This document shows, one piece after another, positions 33,570-41,196 of a DNA stretch of 41,249 nucleotides; position 1 is the first letter of the stretch; every line of letters begins with the position of its first letter. A model generated the notes under the pieces. The model saw only the letters and a program-made list of their open reading frames with translations. It was not told where the DNA came from and made no database searches. The translations under genes and the position numbers were made by a program. The stretch comes from Bacillota bacterium (GTDB lineage: Bacteria; Bacillota; Sulfobacillia; RBS10-35; JAJYVN01): contig JAJZZC010000019.1 in assembly GCA_021797775.1 (NCBI GenBank), positions 1-41,249 of the forward strand. The letters run 5' to 3'.

Positions 33570-34703
33570 TCACAGGTGGCGCATCCCGCCAGGGAGGCCG
33601 AGCCCCCCAGGGGCGCCGCCCTCCTCATGCGCCGAACCGAGGCCGACGGACGAGCGGACGGCCCCACGCTCGGGTGGTGGGAACGGGGGCGACACGTCGG
33701 GGCTGCAGATCCCGCGCCCGCACAGCTCTAACCACGAGGCCTCCAGCGTGCGCATACCATGCCGGGCCCCCGCCCGCACCAGCGCGGGGATCTGCTGGCG
33801 CTTGCCCTCCCGCACGAGGGTGCGCACGGCAGGGGTCGCCAGGAGCACCTCGAAGGCGGCCACGCGCCCCCGCCCATCCACCCGCCGTACGAGGACCTGG
33901 CCGATGGCGCCCTCGAGCACGGCAGCCAGTTGCCAGGACACCTGGGCCTGCTGCTCGCCCGGGAACAACCCCACGATGTATTCCAACGCCGCGACGGCAT
34001 CCGGCTGGCGCACCGCGGCCAGTACGAACTGGCCCGTCCCCGCAGCGGTCAGCGCCAGCGCGGCGGTCTCCGCATCGCGCAGGTCGCCGACGGCCAGCAC
34101 GTCGGGGTTGCTGCGGGCGGCGGCACGCAGCGCTTGCGCGAACCCGGCGCTGTCCACCCCGATCTCCCGCTGGTTGACGATCGAGCAGCGGTGCCGGTGC
34201 AGGAACTCGACCGGATCCTCCAGCGTGATCACGTGCGCCGAGCGCTCACGGTTGATGAGGTCGACCATGGCCGCGGCCGTTGTCGACTTGCCGCTACCCG
34301 CGCGCCCCGTCACCAGCACCAAGCCGCTGGTGCGGCGGGCCAGGGCAGCAACCTGTTCCGGCGCACCCAGATCCGCCAGTTCCGGGACCTTCCAGGGAAT
34401 GGGGCGCATGGCCAACGAGATGCTGCCCCGCTGGCGGTAAGCGGCGACGCGAAAGCGCCCCACGCCGGGCAGGCTATACGAGAAATCCACCTCGCCGTGC
34501 TGGCGCAAGCGCTCGACCTGCTCCGGCGACGCGAGGCGTGCCAGCACCGCCTCCGGCTCGCCCACGCCCACCGGCGGCAAGGCGCAGCGCCGCAACACGC
34601 CGTCCACGCGGAGCACGGGCGGTACCTCCACGGCCACGTGGATGTCCGAGGCCCCCGCCTCCGCCGCCTCGCGCAGCAACGCGTCGAGATCCGCCGCCGC
34701 CAC
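33570..34703 (-). CDS. pilT: PilT-like type IV pilus retraction ATPase, divergent
   Basis: Hexameric secretion-type ATPase that depolymerises type IV pili. 377 residues. The N-terminal PAS-like domain has AGASDIHVAVEVPPVLRVDG; Walker A GRAGSGKST is at ~133-141, Asp box ITLEDPVEF at ~159-167. The PilT-specific C-terminal motif is seen as AVRTLVREGKRQQIPALVRAG. Two usual catalytic features differ: the Walker B reads VGDLRD (Asp207 for the common Glu) and the His box reads LAAVRQ (Arg232 for His). The ~45-residue C-terminal tail is Pro/Gly-rich. GTG 34703 is a best guess for the start. No pilB or pilC lies in the window; pil genes beside aro genes are common in Firmicutes. Confidence 0.85.
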   Translation of the reverse strand: MAAADLDALLREAAEAGASDIHVAVEVPPVLRVDGVLRRCALPPVGVGEPEAVLARLASPEQVERLRQHGEVDFSYSLPGVGRFRVAAYRQRGSISLAMRPIPWKVPELADLGAPEQVAALARRTSGLVLVTGRAGSGKSTTAAAMVDLINRERSAHVITLEDPVEFLHRHRCSIVNQREIGVDSAGFAQALRAAARSNPDVLAVGDLRDAETAALALTAAGTGQFVLAAVRQPDAVAALEYIVGLFPGEQQAQVSWQLAAVLEGAIGQVLVRRVDGRGRVAAFEVLLATPAVRTLVREGKRQQIPALVRAGARHGMRTLEASWLELCGRGICSPDVSPPFPPPERGAVRSSVGLGSAHEEGGAPGGLGLPGGMRHL

Positions 34704-34874
34704 CCCCGCCGTCCGCGCAGGTCCCACGTTGCGATGTGGCCGAGTTCCGCGCTGGTTCGGGCACGTCCTGCCGGTGAGCCTTGGCGGCGTTCCTAGAACC
34801 GTGCCTCGCGGACCGCCACAGCGCACGGGTCTGCGGCGAGGGGAAGTGCCAGCGCGTCCCCAGCGCGCCGCGCC

Positions 34875-35288
34875 TCACGCCCCCGCCATGGCGTGGATCC
34901 TCTGCCAGAGCCGCTCGGGCACGGGCATGATCGACAGCCGGCTCTGGCGGACCAGGTCCCAACCGGCAAAGATGGGGTCCGCCTTGATCGCGGCCAGCGT
35001 GACGGGCCGCGGGAGGCGGTAGGCGGGTTCGACATCCACCAAGCGGATGCGGGGATCATCCTGCCCGGGCTCGGGGTACGATTCGCTCACCACCCGGCAG
35101 ACGCCGACGGCCTGACGCTCCTCCCCTGTGTGGTAGAAGAGGCAGAGGTCGCCCGGGCGCATCTCTGCCATGTGACGCAAGGCCGCCCAGTTGCGCACAC
35201 CGTCCCAGCGGTCGCGGCCGAGGCGCACCAAGTCGTCATAGCAAAACGCGCTCGGCTCGGTCTTGAGCAGCCACAACGCCAAGATCAT
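34875..35288 (-). CDS. EVE-domain protein
   Basis: 137 residues, a single PUA-like EVE domain related to thymocyte nuclear protein 1, thought to bind modified bases in DNA or RNA. Diagnostic sequence: LWLLKTEPSAFCYDDLVRLGRDRWDGVRNWAALRHM, MRPGDLCLFYHTGEERQAVGVCRV, and FAGWDLVRQSRLSIMPVPERLW. The ATG at 35288 has only a weak ribosome site; a TTG two codons later is possible. Stand-alone EVE proteins can be housekeeping or associated with defence; no restriction genes are nearby. Confidence 0.92.
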   Translation of the reverse strand: MILALWLLKTEPSAFCYDDLVRLGRDRWDGVRNWAALRHMAEMRPGDLCLFYHTGEERQAVGVCRVVSESYPEPGQDDPRIRLVDVEPAYRLPRPVTLAAIKADPIFAGWDLVRQSRLSIMPVPERLWQRIHAMAGA

Positions 35289-35605
35289 CCCGCCGTTCGC
35301 CGCGGAGTCCAACCCGCTGCCCGGGGACGCCGCGTGCACAGCCGGACCACGCGGCGCGAGCGGGTGAGGTCGTGACGATGAACGGCCCCTGGGCGCCAAG
35401 GCGACGGGCCGCTGCAGTGCGGGCACCCCAGTTCGTCCGCATGCGCGTCGCGCCTGCCGCGCCGCCTGTGGCCGCACACAGCCGCGCACCTGGCTGGCGG
35501 CGCCACGATTCTGGGTCGCGCCGGCACGCAAACGGGACAATGGCATCCCTGGCCGCGCGCTGCGCCCCCCGGACGGACCGGGTCTGGGGACTTGCGCGGG
35601 TCGAC
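35289..35605. other. 317-bp spacer
   Basis: It lies between the hypothetical and EVE genes; I see nothing in it. Confidence 0.4.
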
Positions 35606-36190
35606 CTATGCCGCCGCCGTCCCCATGCAGTGCCCGAGGAGGCATTCGATCTCCGCCACCTGGATCCGTTCGAGCACGGGGTGGGGCCCGGTCGTGTGCC
35701 GCGTCCCTCCGCAGAGGGTGATGAACCGGTGCGGATCCCACGGCCCACCGTCCAGCGTCTGCGCCAGCTCGGCCGCCCAGGCGTTGCCCTCGCGGCCAGC
35801 GGCGCGCGCAATCGCCACCGCAGCCGCCCGCAGGGGGGCGAAGGCCGGGTGCGCCCCGACCCGACGGAACCAGTACCCCGCGTTGTCCAGGTCGCCCTCC
35901 CGGCGGTGCATGATGCCGTGCCAGTACGCCCCGTCGGCGCCAGCGATCCCCTGGCTGAGCGCGTGCGCCTCGTCGAGCGCGTCGTTCCAGAGCAGGAGGC
36001 CGGCGCGCACCTTGGCGGGCACCTCCGCGAGGTCCCCCGTGGTGAGGCGCCGGTGGACCTCCCCGTCCCACGGGACCCAGGGGCGAGCGGGAAAGAGCGG
36101 CGGCAGGGGCGCACGCGCGCGCAGGCGCTCGATCGCCTGGGCTACCCCATCCGCCACGGCGGCCGATCCGCCAGGTGCAACGCCCGCCAT
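35606..36190 (-). CDS. conserved hypothetical protein
   Basis: 194 residues, predicted soluble and largely helical. I do not assign a family. The distinctive block is YWHGIMHRREGDLDNAGYWF (~89-108) followed by RRVGAHPAF, a His/Trp-rich helical segment reminiscent of a two-helix repeat, and a GGTRHTTGPHPVLERIQVAEIECLLGHC ending with another His/Cys cluster. Third-position GC and an upstream GGAAGGGGG support the ATG at 36190. Divergent from the methyltransferase fragment. Confidence 0.72.
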   Translation of the reverse strand: MAGVAPGGSAAVADGVAQAIERLRARAPLPPLFPARPWVPWDGEVHRRLTTGDLAEVPAKVRAGLLLWNDALDEAHALSQGIAGADGAYWHGIMHRREGDLDNAGYWFRRVGAHPAFAPLRAAAVAIARAAGREGNAWAAELAQTLDGGPWDPHRFITLCGGTRHTTGPHPVLERIQVAEIECLLGHCMGTAAA

Positions 36191-36389
36191 GATGGAACCC
36201 CCTTCCGCGGGAGCCCTTCCCGACACGGCCGGCCATCCCCTGCCGCTAGGGCCTGGCGGCGACCGGGCTGGCGAGAGCGATGGTAACGGGTCCGTCGAGC
36301 TGGGCAGCAGGTCCGCAGGACGCCTGTTCGCTGCGTCGCAACCCGCCGCACGCCGGAAACGCCGTACCGGCGGGACCGGGGGTGACCGC

Positions 36390-36881
36390 GTGGACGAGCG
36401 CTGGCTCGATTGCTTCAGCCACAGCGGCGGACGGGCGTGCACGTTCCACGGGACCCATGCGGACGGCCGCTTCTACGGAGGTAGTCTCGCCTCGGGAGCA
36501 GTGGCCGTAGCCGTCGTCCACGAGGGCGTGGCGAACTTCACCGCACCTCCGGACCCTTGGACCGCCCGAGTGGACGGCCTGGCGCGCGATGGGTGGATAC
36601 CGCGCAACTGGGAACGCGGGCACCGCGTCGGCGCTCGAAACGGGGAGGATCCCGGGGCCGTGATCGCTGAAGAACTGGCCGCCATCGGCGGCCCCATCTG
36701 CGAGATCGCCGCGGGGCCCGGCGGCGGCTTCGTGCCCAGCGTTCGGCGCCTCAACGCGGCGGCCCGCGTCATGCTCAACGACCGCTCGCCAGGCGTCCTG
36801 GCCCTGTGGCGGCACTTCCTCCCGGCGCGCGGGCTCGCCTTGACACCCGGCAGGCCGTCATTTAGACTCGTTGTGAAATAG
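36390..36881 (+). pseudogene. truncated class I SAM-dependent methyltransferase
   Basis: 163 residues from GTG 36390. The last third holds a Rossmann methyltransferase start: PICEIAAGPGGGFVPSVRRL (motif I) and RVMLNDRSPGVLALWRHFL (motif II with the acidic residue for ribose). After this only ~20 residues remain (ARGLALTPGRPSFRLVVK) before the stop, whereas a complete enzyme would have motifs IV-VI over another 100 or more residues. The 3' end overlaps the promoter of the downstream arsR gene, suggesting that a rearrangement joined the methyltransferase N-terminus to the regulator's upstream region. It might still be expressed but should not be a complete enzyme. Confidence 0.6.
36840..36868 (+). 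promoter_or_regulatory. consensus sigma-A-type promoter of arsR-sdpI operon
   Basis: TTGACA (36840-36845), a 17-nt spacer and TAGACT (36863-36868), followed by an AT-rich stretch and the arsR GTG 45 nt further on. It lies inside the 3' end of the truncated methyltransferase frame. The repeated GTGAAATA/GTGATGAA just downstream could be an operator. Confidence 0.75.
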
Positions 36882-36912
36882 TGATGAATCGAAGGCTAGG
36901 GGGCATAGACGC

Positions 36913-37233
36913 GTGGCCCTTGCCGACGTGTTCAAGGCGCTGGCCGATCCCACGCGCCGGGAGATCCTGCGCATCCTGTCGGAGGGCGAACGGTCCGCGG
37001 GGGCCCTGGCCGATGCCTTTCCCATCAGCAAGCCCAGCATCAGCCACCACCTCACCGTCCTCAAGCATGCGCAGCTGGTACGGGACGAGCGCCGCGGGCA
37101 GCAGATCATCTACTCCCTGGACTCCTCCGTGCTGCAGGACGTGCTGGCCTGGGTCTTCGACGTGTTGCAGGCGAGCCCTGATGAACGGACACAGCCCGGA
37201 GGGTCGATGCAGGAGGTGCGGCCCCGTGGATGA
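36913..37233 (+). CDS. ArsR-family autorepressor (SdpR-like)
   Basis: 106 residues. Winged helix-turn-helix: VFKALADPTRREILRILSEGERSAGALADAFPISKPSISHHLTVLKHAQLV, then DERRGQQIIYSLDSSVLQDVLAW. It lacks the ELCVCDL metal motif of ArsR proper and matches the SdpR subgroup. The GTG at 36913 follows AGGGGG by 9 nt. Its end overlaps the SdpI-like gene by 8 bp, as in sdpRI operons, where SdpR represses its own operon and SdpI can sequester it. Confidence 0.9.
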   Translation: MALADVFKALADPTRREILRILSEGERSAGALADAFPISKPSISHHLTVLKHAQLVRDERRGQQIIYSLDSSVLQDVLAWVFDVLQASPDERTQPGGSMQEVRPRG

Positions 37234-37927
37234 TGAGTGGAACGAGGGGTACAGCGCGGTCGCCGCGGCGCGGCGTGACGGCATCGCCGTGGGGCTCATC
37301 GGCGCCATGGTGCTGGCGGGGCTCATCGCCTTGCCTCACCTCCCGGGCCGCGTGCCGGTCCACTGGAACGCGGCCGGCCACGTCAACGGGTGGGGAAGCC
37401 CGCTCTTCGCGGTGCTTTTCCCACCCGCCCTAGCGCTCGGCCTCTGGCTGTCGCTGCTGCTGCTCCCCACCGTGGACCCGCGACGCCGGCATTACGCGCA
37501 GTTCAGCGGGACCTACCGGCTGCTGCGCCTGCTGGTGGTGGCGCTGATCGCGGTGATGGACGTGGTGACGCTGGACCATGCCCTCGGCAGCCGCGTCAAT
37601 GTCCCCGCGGCTGCCGCCCTGTCCATCTCCGCCATGCTGCTGGTACTGGGGAACCTGCTGCAGCGGGTCCGGCCGACGTGGTTCGTCGGCATCCGTACCC
37701 CGTGGACGCTCAGCGACGACGAGGTGTGGCGCCGCACCCATCGCTTGGGGGGACGTCTGTTCATGCTGGCGGCGCTCACGCCGCCGCTCGGGCTGCTCGC
37801 CGGTCCAAGCACGCTGCTGCGGCTGACCGCGGCTGCGGTACTGGTCCCGGCGTTCGCCGCCGTGCTGTACTCCTACCTCCTCTACAGCCGGCTGCACCGC
37901 GGCATGCCTGGCGGTCCGCGCCCGTAG
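37226..37927 (+). CDS. SdpI-family (DUF1648) membrane protein
   Basis: 233 residues, five to six membrane segments. The N-terminal DUF1648 part has LPHLPGRVPVHWNAAGHVNGWGS, and the SdpI part has TWFVGIRTPWTLSDDEVWRRTHRLGGRLFM. In B. subtilis SdpI is the immunity protein and signal receptor for the SdpC killing factor. No sdpABC-like toxin genes are visible nearby, so here it may serve immunity against others or only signalling. The GTG at 37226 lies 8 nt after AGGAGGT. Confidence 0.9.
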   Translation: MDDEWNEGYSAVAAARRDGIAVGLIGAMVLAGLIALPHLPGRVPVHWNAAGHVNGWGSPLFAVLFPPALALGLWLSLLLLPTVDPRRRHYAQFSGTYRLLRLLVVALIAVMDVVTLDHALGSRVNVPAAAALSISAMLLVLGNLLQRVRPTWFVGIRTPWTLSDDEVWRRTHRLGGRLFMLAALTPPLGLLAGPSTLLRLTAAAVLVPAFAAVLYSYLLYSRLHRGMPGGPRP

Positions 37928-38443
37928 CGCGCCTCGCCGCGGCGCTCGCGGCGGTGCGCGCATGACGGGCGCAGCGCGCACCGGCGAGGCCGGCGCGCGG
38001 GGGTGTCGCGGGCGAGGTGACGCGCGGGACAAGCGGGTGCGGCGGCCGGTCCACGCGCCTGGGCCGGGGCCGGCCGCGTTTCGGACGCCCGCGGGGCTTC
38101 GCGCGGTCCGCCCCGGCCGTGGGGAGCGGCCGGCGCATCCCGATGCCAGGACCGCCGCGGGTACTGGGTTGATCCTGAATCTCGCAGTGTCAGGCGGGCG
38201 CGGCTGTCCGAGAAGGACCCCGCGTATCGAGCGGGTGCGGTCGCCGCGAGGGTCTGGCCCCTGGGCGCCAAGGCGACGGGCGGACCCTTTGCGAAAATCA
38301 GGTTGATTCCATGCGCGCGGGCCAGTCAAGCCGCGATAGCGGCCGCGGGCACGCCTCAATGGCCGGGTCCGCCCGCCGACACACGCGCCCACGGGGTGCG
38401 GGATCGTGGCTACTGGGCGCCCCGGGTGGCGGCGCACGCCGGA
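37928..38443. other. 516-bp spacer between SdpI-like gene and small membrane ORF
   Basis: It contains copy 3 of the inverted-repeat element, in inverted orientation. Nothing else recognised. Confidence 0.5.
38172..38304 (-). repeat. MITE-like 133-bp element, copy 3 (inverted)
   Basis: On the minus strand it begins AACCTGATTTTCGCAAAGGG and ends TGCGAGATTCAGGAT, nearly identical to copy 2 throughout and close to copy 1. Confidence 0.85.
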
Positions 38444-38674
38444 CTACGGGTGGGGCGTGAAGAAGAATGTCTTGACGAGGCCGAGCAGGACGGCGCCGAG
38501 AGTAGCCCACGCCAAGCGGTTGACCGGCTTCACGGCCTTGTCGATCTCGGCCCGCAGGTCCTTGCCCTGCTGCTGGATGTCGTCGTGCAGACGCCTCTGC
38601 CCGGCGGCGAGTTCGTCCAGGCGCGTCTCGATCTGGTCCAGGTACTTGGCTTCCCAGTTGATCGTGCCGGGCAC
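38444..38674 (-). CDS. small coiled-coil membrane protein (hypothetical)
   Basis: 76 residues from GTG 38674 (AGAGGGTGG 7 nt upstream). Residues ~10-52 form a heptad-like helix (YLDQIETRLDELAAGQRRLHDDIQQQGKDLRAEI), and ~56-75 one C-terminal membrane segment (RLAWATLGAVLLGLVKTFFF). The architecture resembles XhlA/BhlA-like phage accessory proteins, but that is a topology similarity only. No phage genes are nearby. Confidence 0.65.
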   Translation of the reverse strand: MPGTINWEAKYLDQIETRLDELAAGQRRLHDDIQQQGKDLRAEIDKAVKPVNRLAWATLGAVLLGLVKTFFFTPHP

Positions 38675-39198
38675 CGGCGCGCCACCCTCTCGGCGTGGGC
38701 CCATTCTACGCGGGGCGAGGCGCCTCCCGCAGGCAGGTCCGCCGGATCACCCGGAAGCCCCCGTGTCGGTCAACAACCGCGGTCCTGCCTACCATGCGAC
38801 TTCCCCATGGGCCGCACGATGCTCACGGCCGACCGGAGCGCCGCCCCGGGCTGGCACGGCCGCCCCGTGGCAGTCGGGATGGGTCCGACCGTCCACGGCG
38901 TGATGGGGCAGCCCGTGGACCTGCAGGTCGACGTCCTGTCCGTCCACCCCGCTGGCCCTCGCGCAGCCCTGGCGGCTGCAGGTGTGCATCGTGATGGCTG
39001 AGGCCATTGCGGCTCCAGGAGGTTCCACGCAGTGGCTCGACGGCGGCGGCCCGGAGCGGGAGGGCCGGAGAGCGGCGGTTCCCGCGCGCCTGTCGACGTC
39101 GCCATGCTCCTCACGGCGCGGCGGAGCGGCCTCTGGTGCCATACGACCCGTCGACGCCCGTGGGGCCCTCTCGGCGGGAAAGAGATGGAGGAGAGGAC
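38675..39198. other. 524-bp spacer with a weak small-ORF candidate
   Basis: Apart from the 72-residue candidate at 38789-39007 I see no feature. Confidence 0.4.
38789..39007 (-). CDS. possible small hypothetical protein
   Basis: 72 residues starting at ATG 39007, which has a modest GGAG 5 nt upstream. Sequence is His/Cys-containing (MASAITMHTCSRQGCARASG and then VDLQVHGLPHHAVDGRTHPDCHG) with no family I recognise. Codons end mostly in G or C, but in a genome this GC-rich that is weak evidence. Confidence 0.25.
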   Translation of the reverse strand: MASAITMHTCSRQGCARASGVDGQDVDLQVHGLPHHAVDGRTHPDCHGAAVPARGGAPVGREHRAAHGEVAW

Positions 39199-39641
39199 AT
39201 GGGTCATCGCATCACACGGCGTGCCGGACTGACCGCCGCGCTGGCGGTGGGTGGAGCCGCTCTGGCGCAACGGACCGCTGGCAGTCCCCTCGCGGCGGCC
39301 GCCCCCCCTCACCCTTCGCCCTGGGATATACGGTCGGCGATCCCGGGGCCGTCACCGCCTTTGCCAAGGTCTGGCGCGCCGCCCTGCAACGCGGCGAGGC
39401 GACTGCGGGCGCGGCAGCGGACGCCTGGCAGGACTAGGCCTTGGTGCGGGCGGGATGGCCCGTCACGGGCGGCACGGATCCGGCAGATGTCGTGCGAACC
39501 GCCCTGACCGCCGCCGTCGCGGGCAGGATTCCCCTCGCCCACGCCTTGCGCGAGGCTGAAGATACCCTCAATCGGGCGGTCGTGGCCGCTCGCCGCGAAG
39601 CACCCACTCCCTCGTCGGCATCCGGCTCTGGGGCCGGCTGA
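39199..39641 (+). pseudogene. decayed secreted protein, possibly a solute-binding protein
   Basis: An ATG at 39199 behind a strong GGAGGAG begins a Tat/Sec-like signal sequence (TRRAGLTAALAVGGAAL). The frame then loses sense near 39300-39330, in a run of C. A second frame continues with GYTVGDPGAVTAFAKVWRAALQRGEATAGAAADAWQD, meets an in-frame TAG (39435-39437), and resumes as VRAGWPVTGGTDPADVVRTALTAAVAGRIPLAHALREAEDTLNRAVV up to the stop at 39641. The last part resembles the C-terminal helix of ABC sugar-binding proteins. So one frameshift and one nonsense codon are seen, plus probable loss of the middle. The family assignment is tentative. Confidence 0.5.
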
Positions 39642-40005
39642 GCGGTGCGCACGGCCAGCCGCCGAAACAGCCGCCTTGGCTCCGCGGCGACGGCACTCGC
39701 CACACCCTCCGCGGCCCGTCCACCGGCCAGACGCGTCGGCATGGCGGCGCGTCCGCCACCGCGGTCGTTACCGGCGCTTGACGCTCGTGCCAGCGACCGG
39801 GGCCCCCCCGCGCGGGCTGTCCCCCTCCCTGCGGCGTCACCTCACACCGCGACCATGCCTGGACATGCGTTCCGGTGGCACGCGGCCATGCCGGCGAACC
39901 TCACCACCTTCAGCCGGCAGATGAACGCCCGCGTGCAGCCCTTCGGTACGGATCGGGCGCGGTCGTCGGGTTATGCCCAGAACGTCCGTCCGTAGGGGAG
40001 GCGAC
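39642..40005. other. 364-bp spacer
   Basis: It lies between the decayed secreted-protein gene and the convergent APH(6)-like gene. A 46-residue frame near 39855-39995 is not supported. Confidence 0.4.
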
Positions 40006-40875
40006 CTATCCCAGCACCTCAAGGATGCGTCGGCACCGCTCGGGGTCTTCGGTCAGCCCGTTCTCCAATCCCCACAGCCAGTAATCGACGCAGCGGACGA
40101 TCACCCAGCCTCTGGCTCGTGCGGCGTCCAGGCCGGCGCTGTCCACCAGTACGGCGAGCAGATGTCGCAGCGCCGGGGCACCGTCCGCCTCATCGAGGCG
40201 CCCCCACAACATTTCGGCAACCGCGACCTCGGGGTCGCCGGCGACCGGCTTCGGGTCGATGGCCAGCCAAGGTTCCCTCTCGCCAGCGAGCACGTTGCCA
40301 TAGTGGATGTCCGCATGGATCAGGAGTTGCGCCGCGGTGGCGCCGAGTTCGCCAACGAGGGATTTCGCCGCGTCCACCCATCTTTGAGGGATCGGCCGTC
40401 CCAGCCGGTACTGCCGCTCCGGCAAGGATGCCTCGGTCCGGGCAGCAGCCTCCTGAAGGCGAGGAATCCCTACCGGCGCGGGTATGGCCAGGCGTCTCAA
40501 GAGGCGGCCAGCGATGTCCGCAGCCTCCGACAGGGGGATTCGCTGCAGAGACCTGTCGGCGGCGAGGCGCTCCAAGAGAAGCGCACCCCTTTCGGGCCGG
40601 GCCGCCAGCAAACGCACGGCCCCCCGGCCGTCCCACGCCTCAAGGGCGCGTGTCTCCACGGCAGTCTTGGCCGGGGACCACACGACCCGGAGCACGCAGC
40701 GTTCCGAGCCACGCAAGACCGGCACCACCACCCCGTTCCCACTCTCGGCCACAACCCAGGAGCCCTCGTCCTCTCGTTCCAATCCCCACTCCCGGCACAG
40801 GTCCACCACCAAGTCGGCGGTACCCGGCTCGGCTTCTGGCGGCACGGGGCCCTCAACACCCCCGCCATCGGGCAC
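40006..40875 (-). CDS. APH(6)/streptomycin 6-kinase-like phosphotransferase
   Basis: 289 residues, of the aminoglycoside/hydroxyurea phosphotransferase family. The N-lobe has [31 protein letters not shown] with its Lys-Glu positions. The catalytic loop [13 protein letters not shown] and the metal-binding [21 protein letters not shown] are intact. Relatives phosphorylate streptomycin or hydroxyurea, but many chromosomal members have unknown substrates, so resistance is not implied. Start is uncertain: GTG 40875 (GGGGGGTGGG upstream) or GTG 40845 (GAGGG upstream). It is somewhat less GC-rich than neighbours. Confidence 0.85.
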   Translation of the reverse strand: MPDGGGVEGPVPPEAEPGTADLVVDLCREWGLEREDEGSWVVAESGNGVVVPVLRGSERCVLRVVWSPAKTAVETRALEAWDGRGAVRLLAARPERGALLLERLAADRSLQRIPLSEAADIAGRLLRRLAIPAPVGIPRLQEAAARTEASLPERQYRLGRPIPQRWVDAAKSLVGELGATAAQLLIHADIHYGNVLAGEREPWLAIDPKPVAGDPEVAVAEMLWGRLDEADGAPALRHLLAVLVDSAGLDAARARGWVIVRCVDYWLWGLENGLTEDPERCRRILEVLG

Positions 40876-40949
40876 AGCGTCCCACCCCCCGCGACCTACA
40901 CCTTCCGGGCCCCTGCGAAAAGCGGGCGGGTAGCGATCGGACAGAACGT

Positions 40950-41164
40950 ACTCGCATGGCGGGCCGCGGCTCACTCGCCGGGATGATGCCTTACGGGGAC
41001 GCCAATGCCATCGTCCTGGACGTGGGCCGCGAGGTGCTGCCCGTCGTGCGCGACACGCCGGTGCTCGCCGGGGTCTGCGGCACCGACCCGTTCCGGCTGA
41101 TGCCGGTCTTCCTCCGTGCGGTCCGGGACGCCGGCTTCTCCGGGGTGCAGAACTTCCCCACCGC
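40950..41164 (+). pseudogene. fragment of a TIM-barrel (PEP hydrolase-like) family protein
   Basis: The frame from about 40950 reads [20 protein letters not shown] and then [39 protein letters not shown] and [11 protein letters not shown]. This is the central part of the TIM-barrel signal-transduction/phosphoenolpyruvate-hydrolase-like family. Family members have about 45 residues before this segment and continue after NFPT with VGLIDG; here the frame instead runs into low complexity ([17 protein letters not shown]) and on to the window edge. No start codon at the right place precedes it. I read it as a gene remnant truncated at both ends by rearrangement. Confidence 0.65.
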
Positions 41165-41196
41165 GGCCGCCGCACAGCGGCAGGGCGGCGCCCCCC

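Noticed and set aside
38444-38674. Phage holin or XhlA call for the small coiled-coil membrane protein
   Set aside because: Only topology matches; no other phage genes in the window.
39855-39998. 46-residue plus-strand frame
   Set aside because: Poor start context and no recognisable motif.
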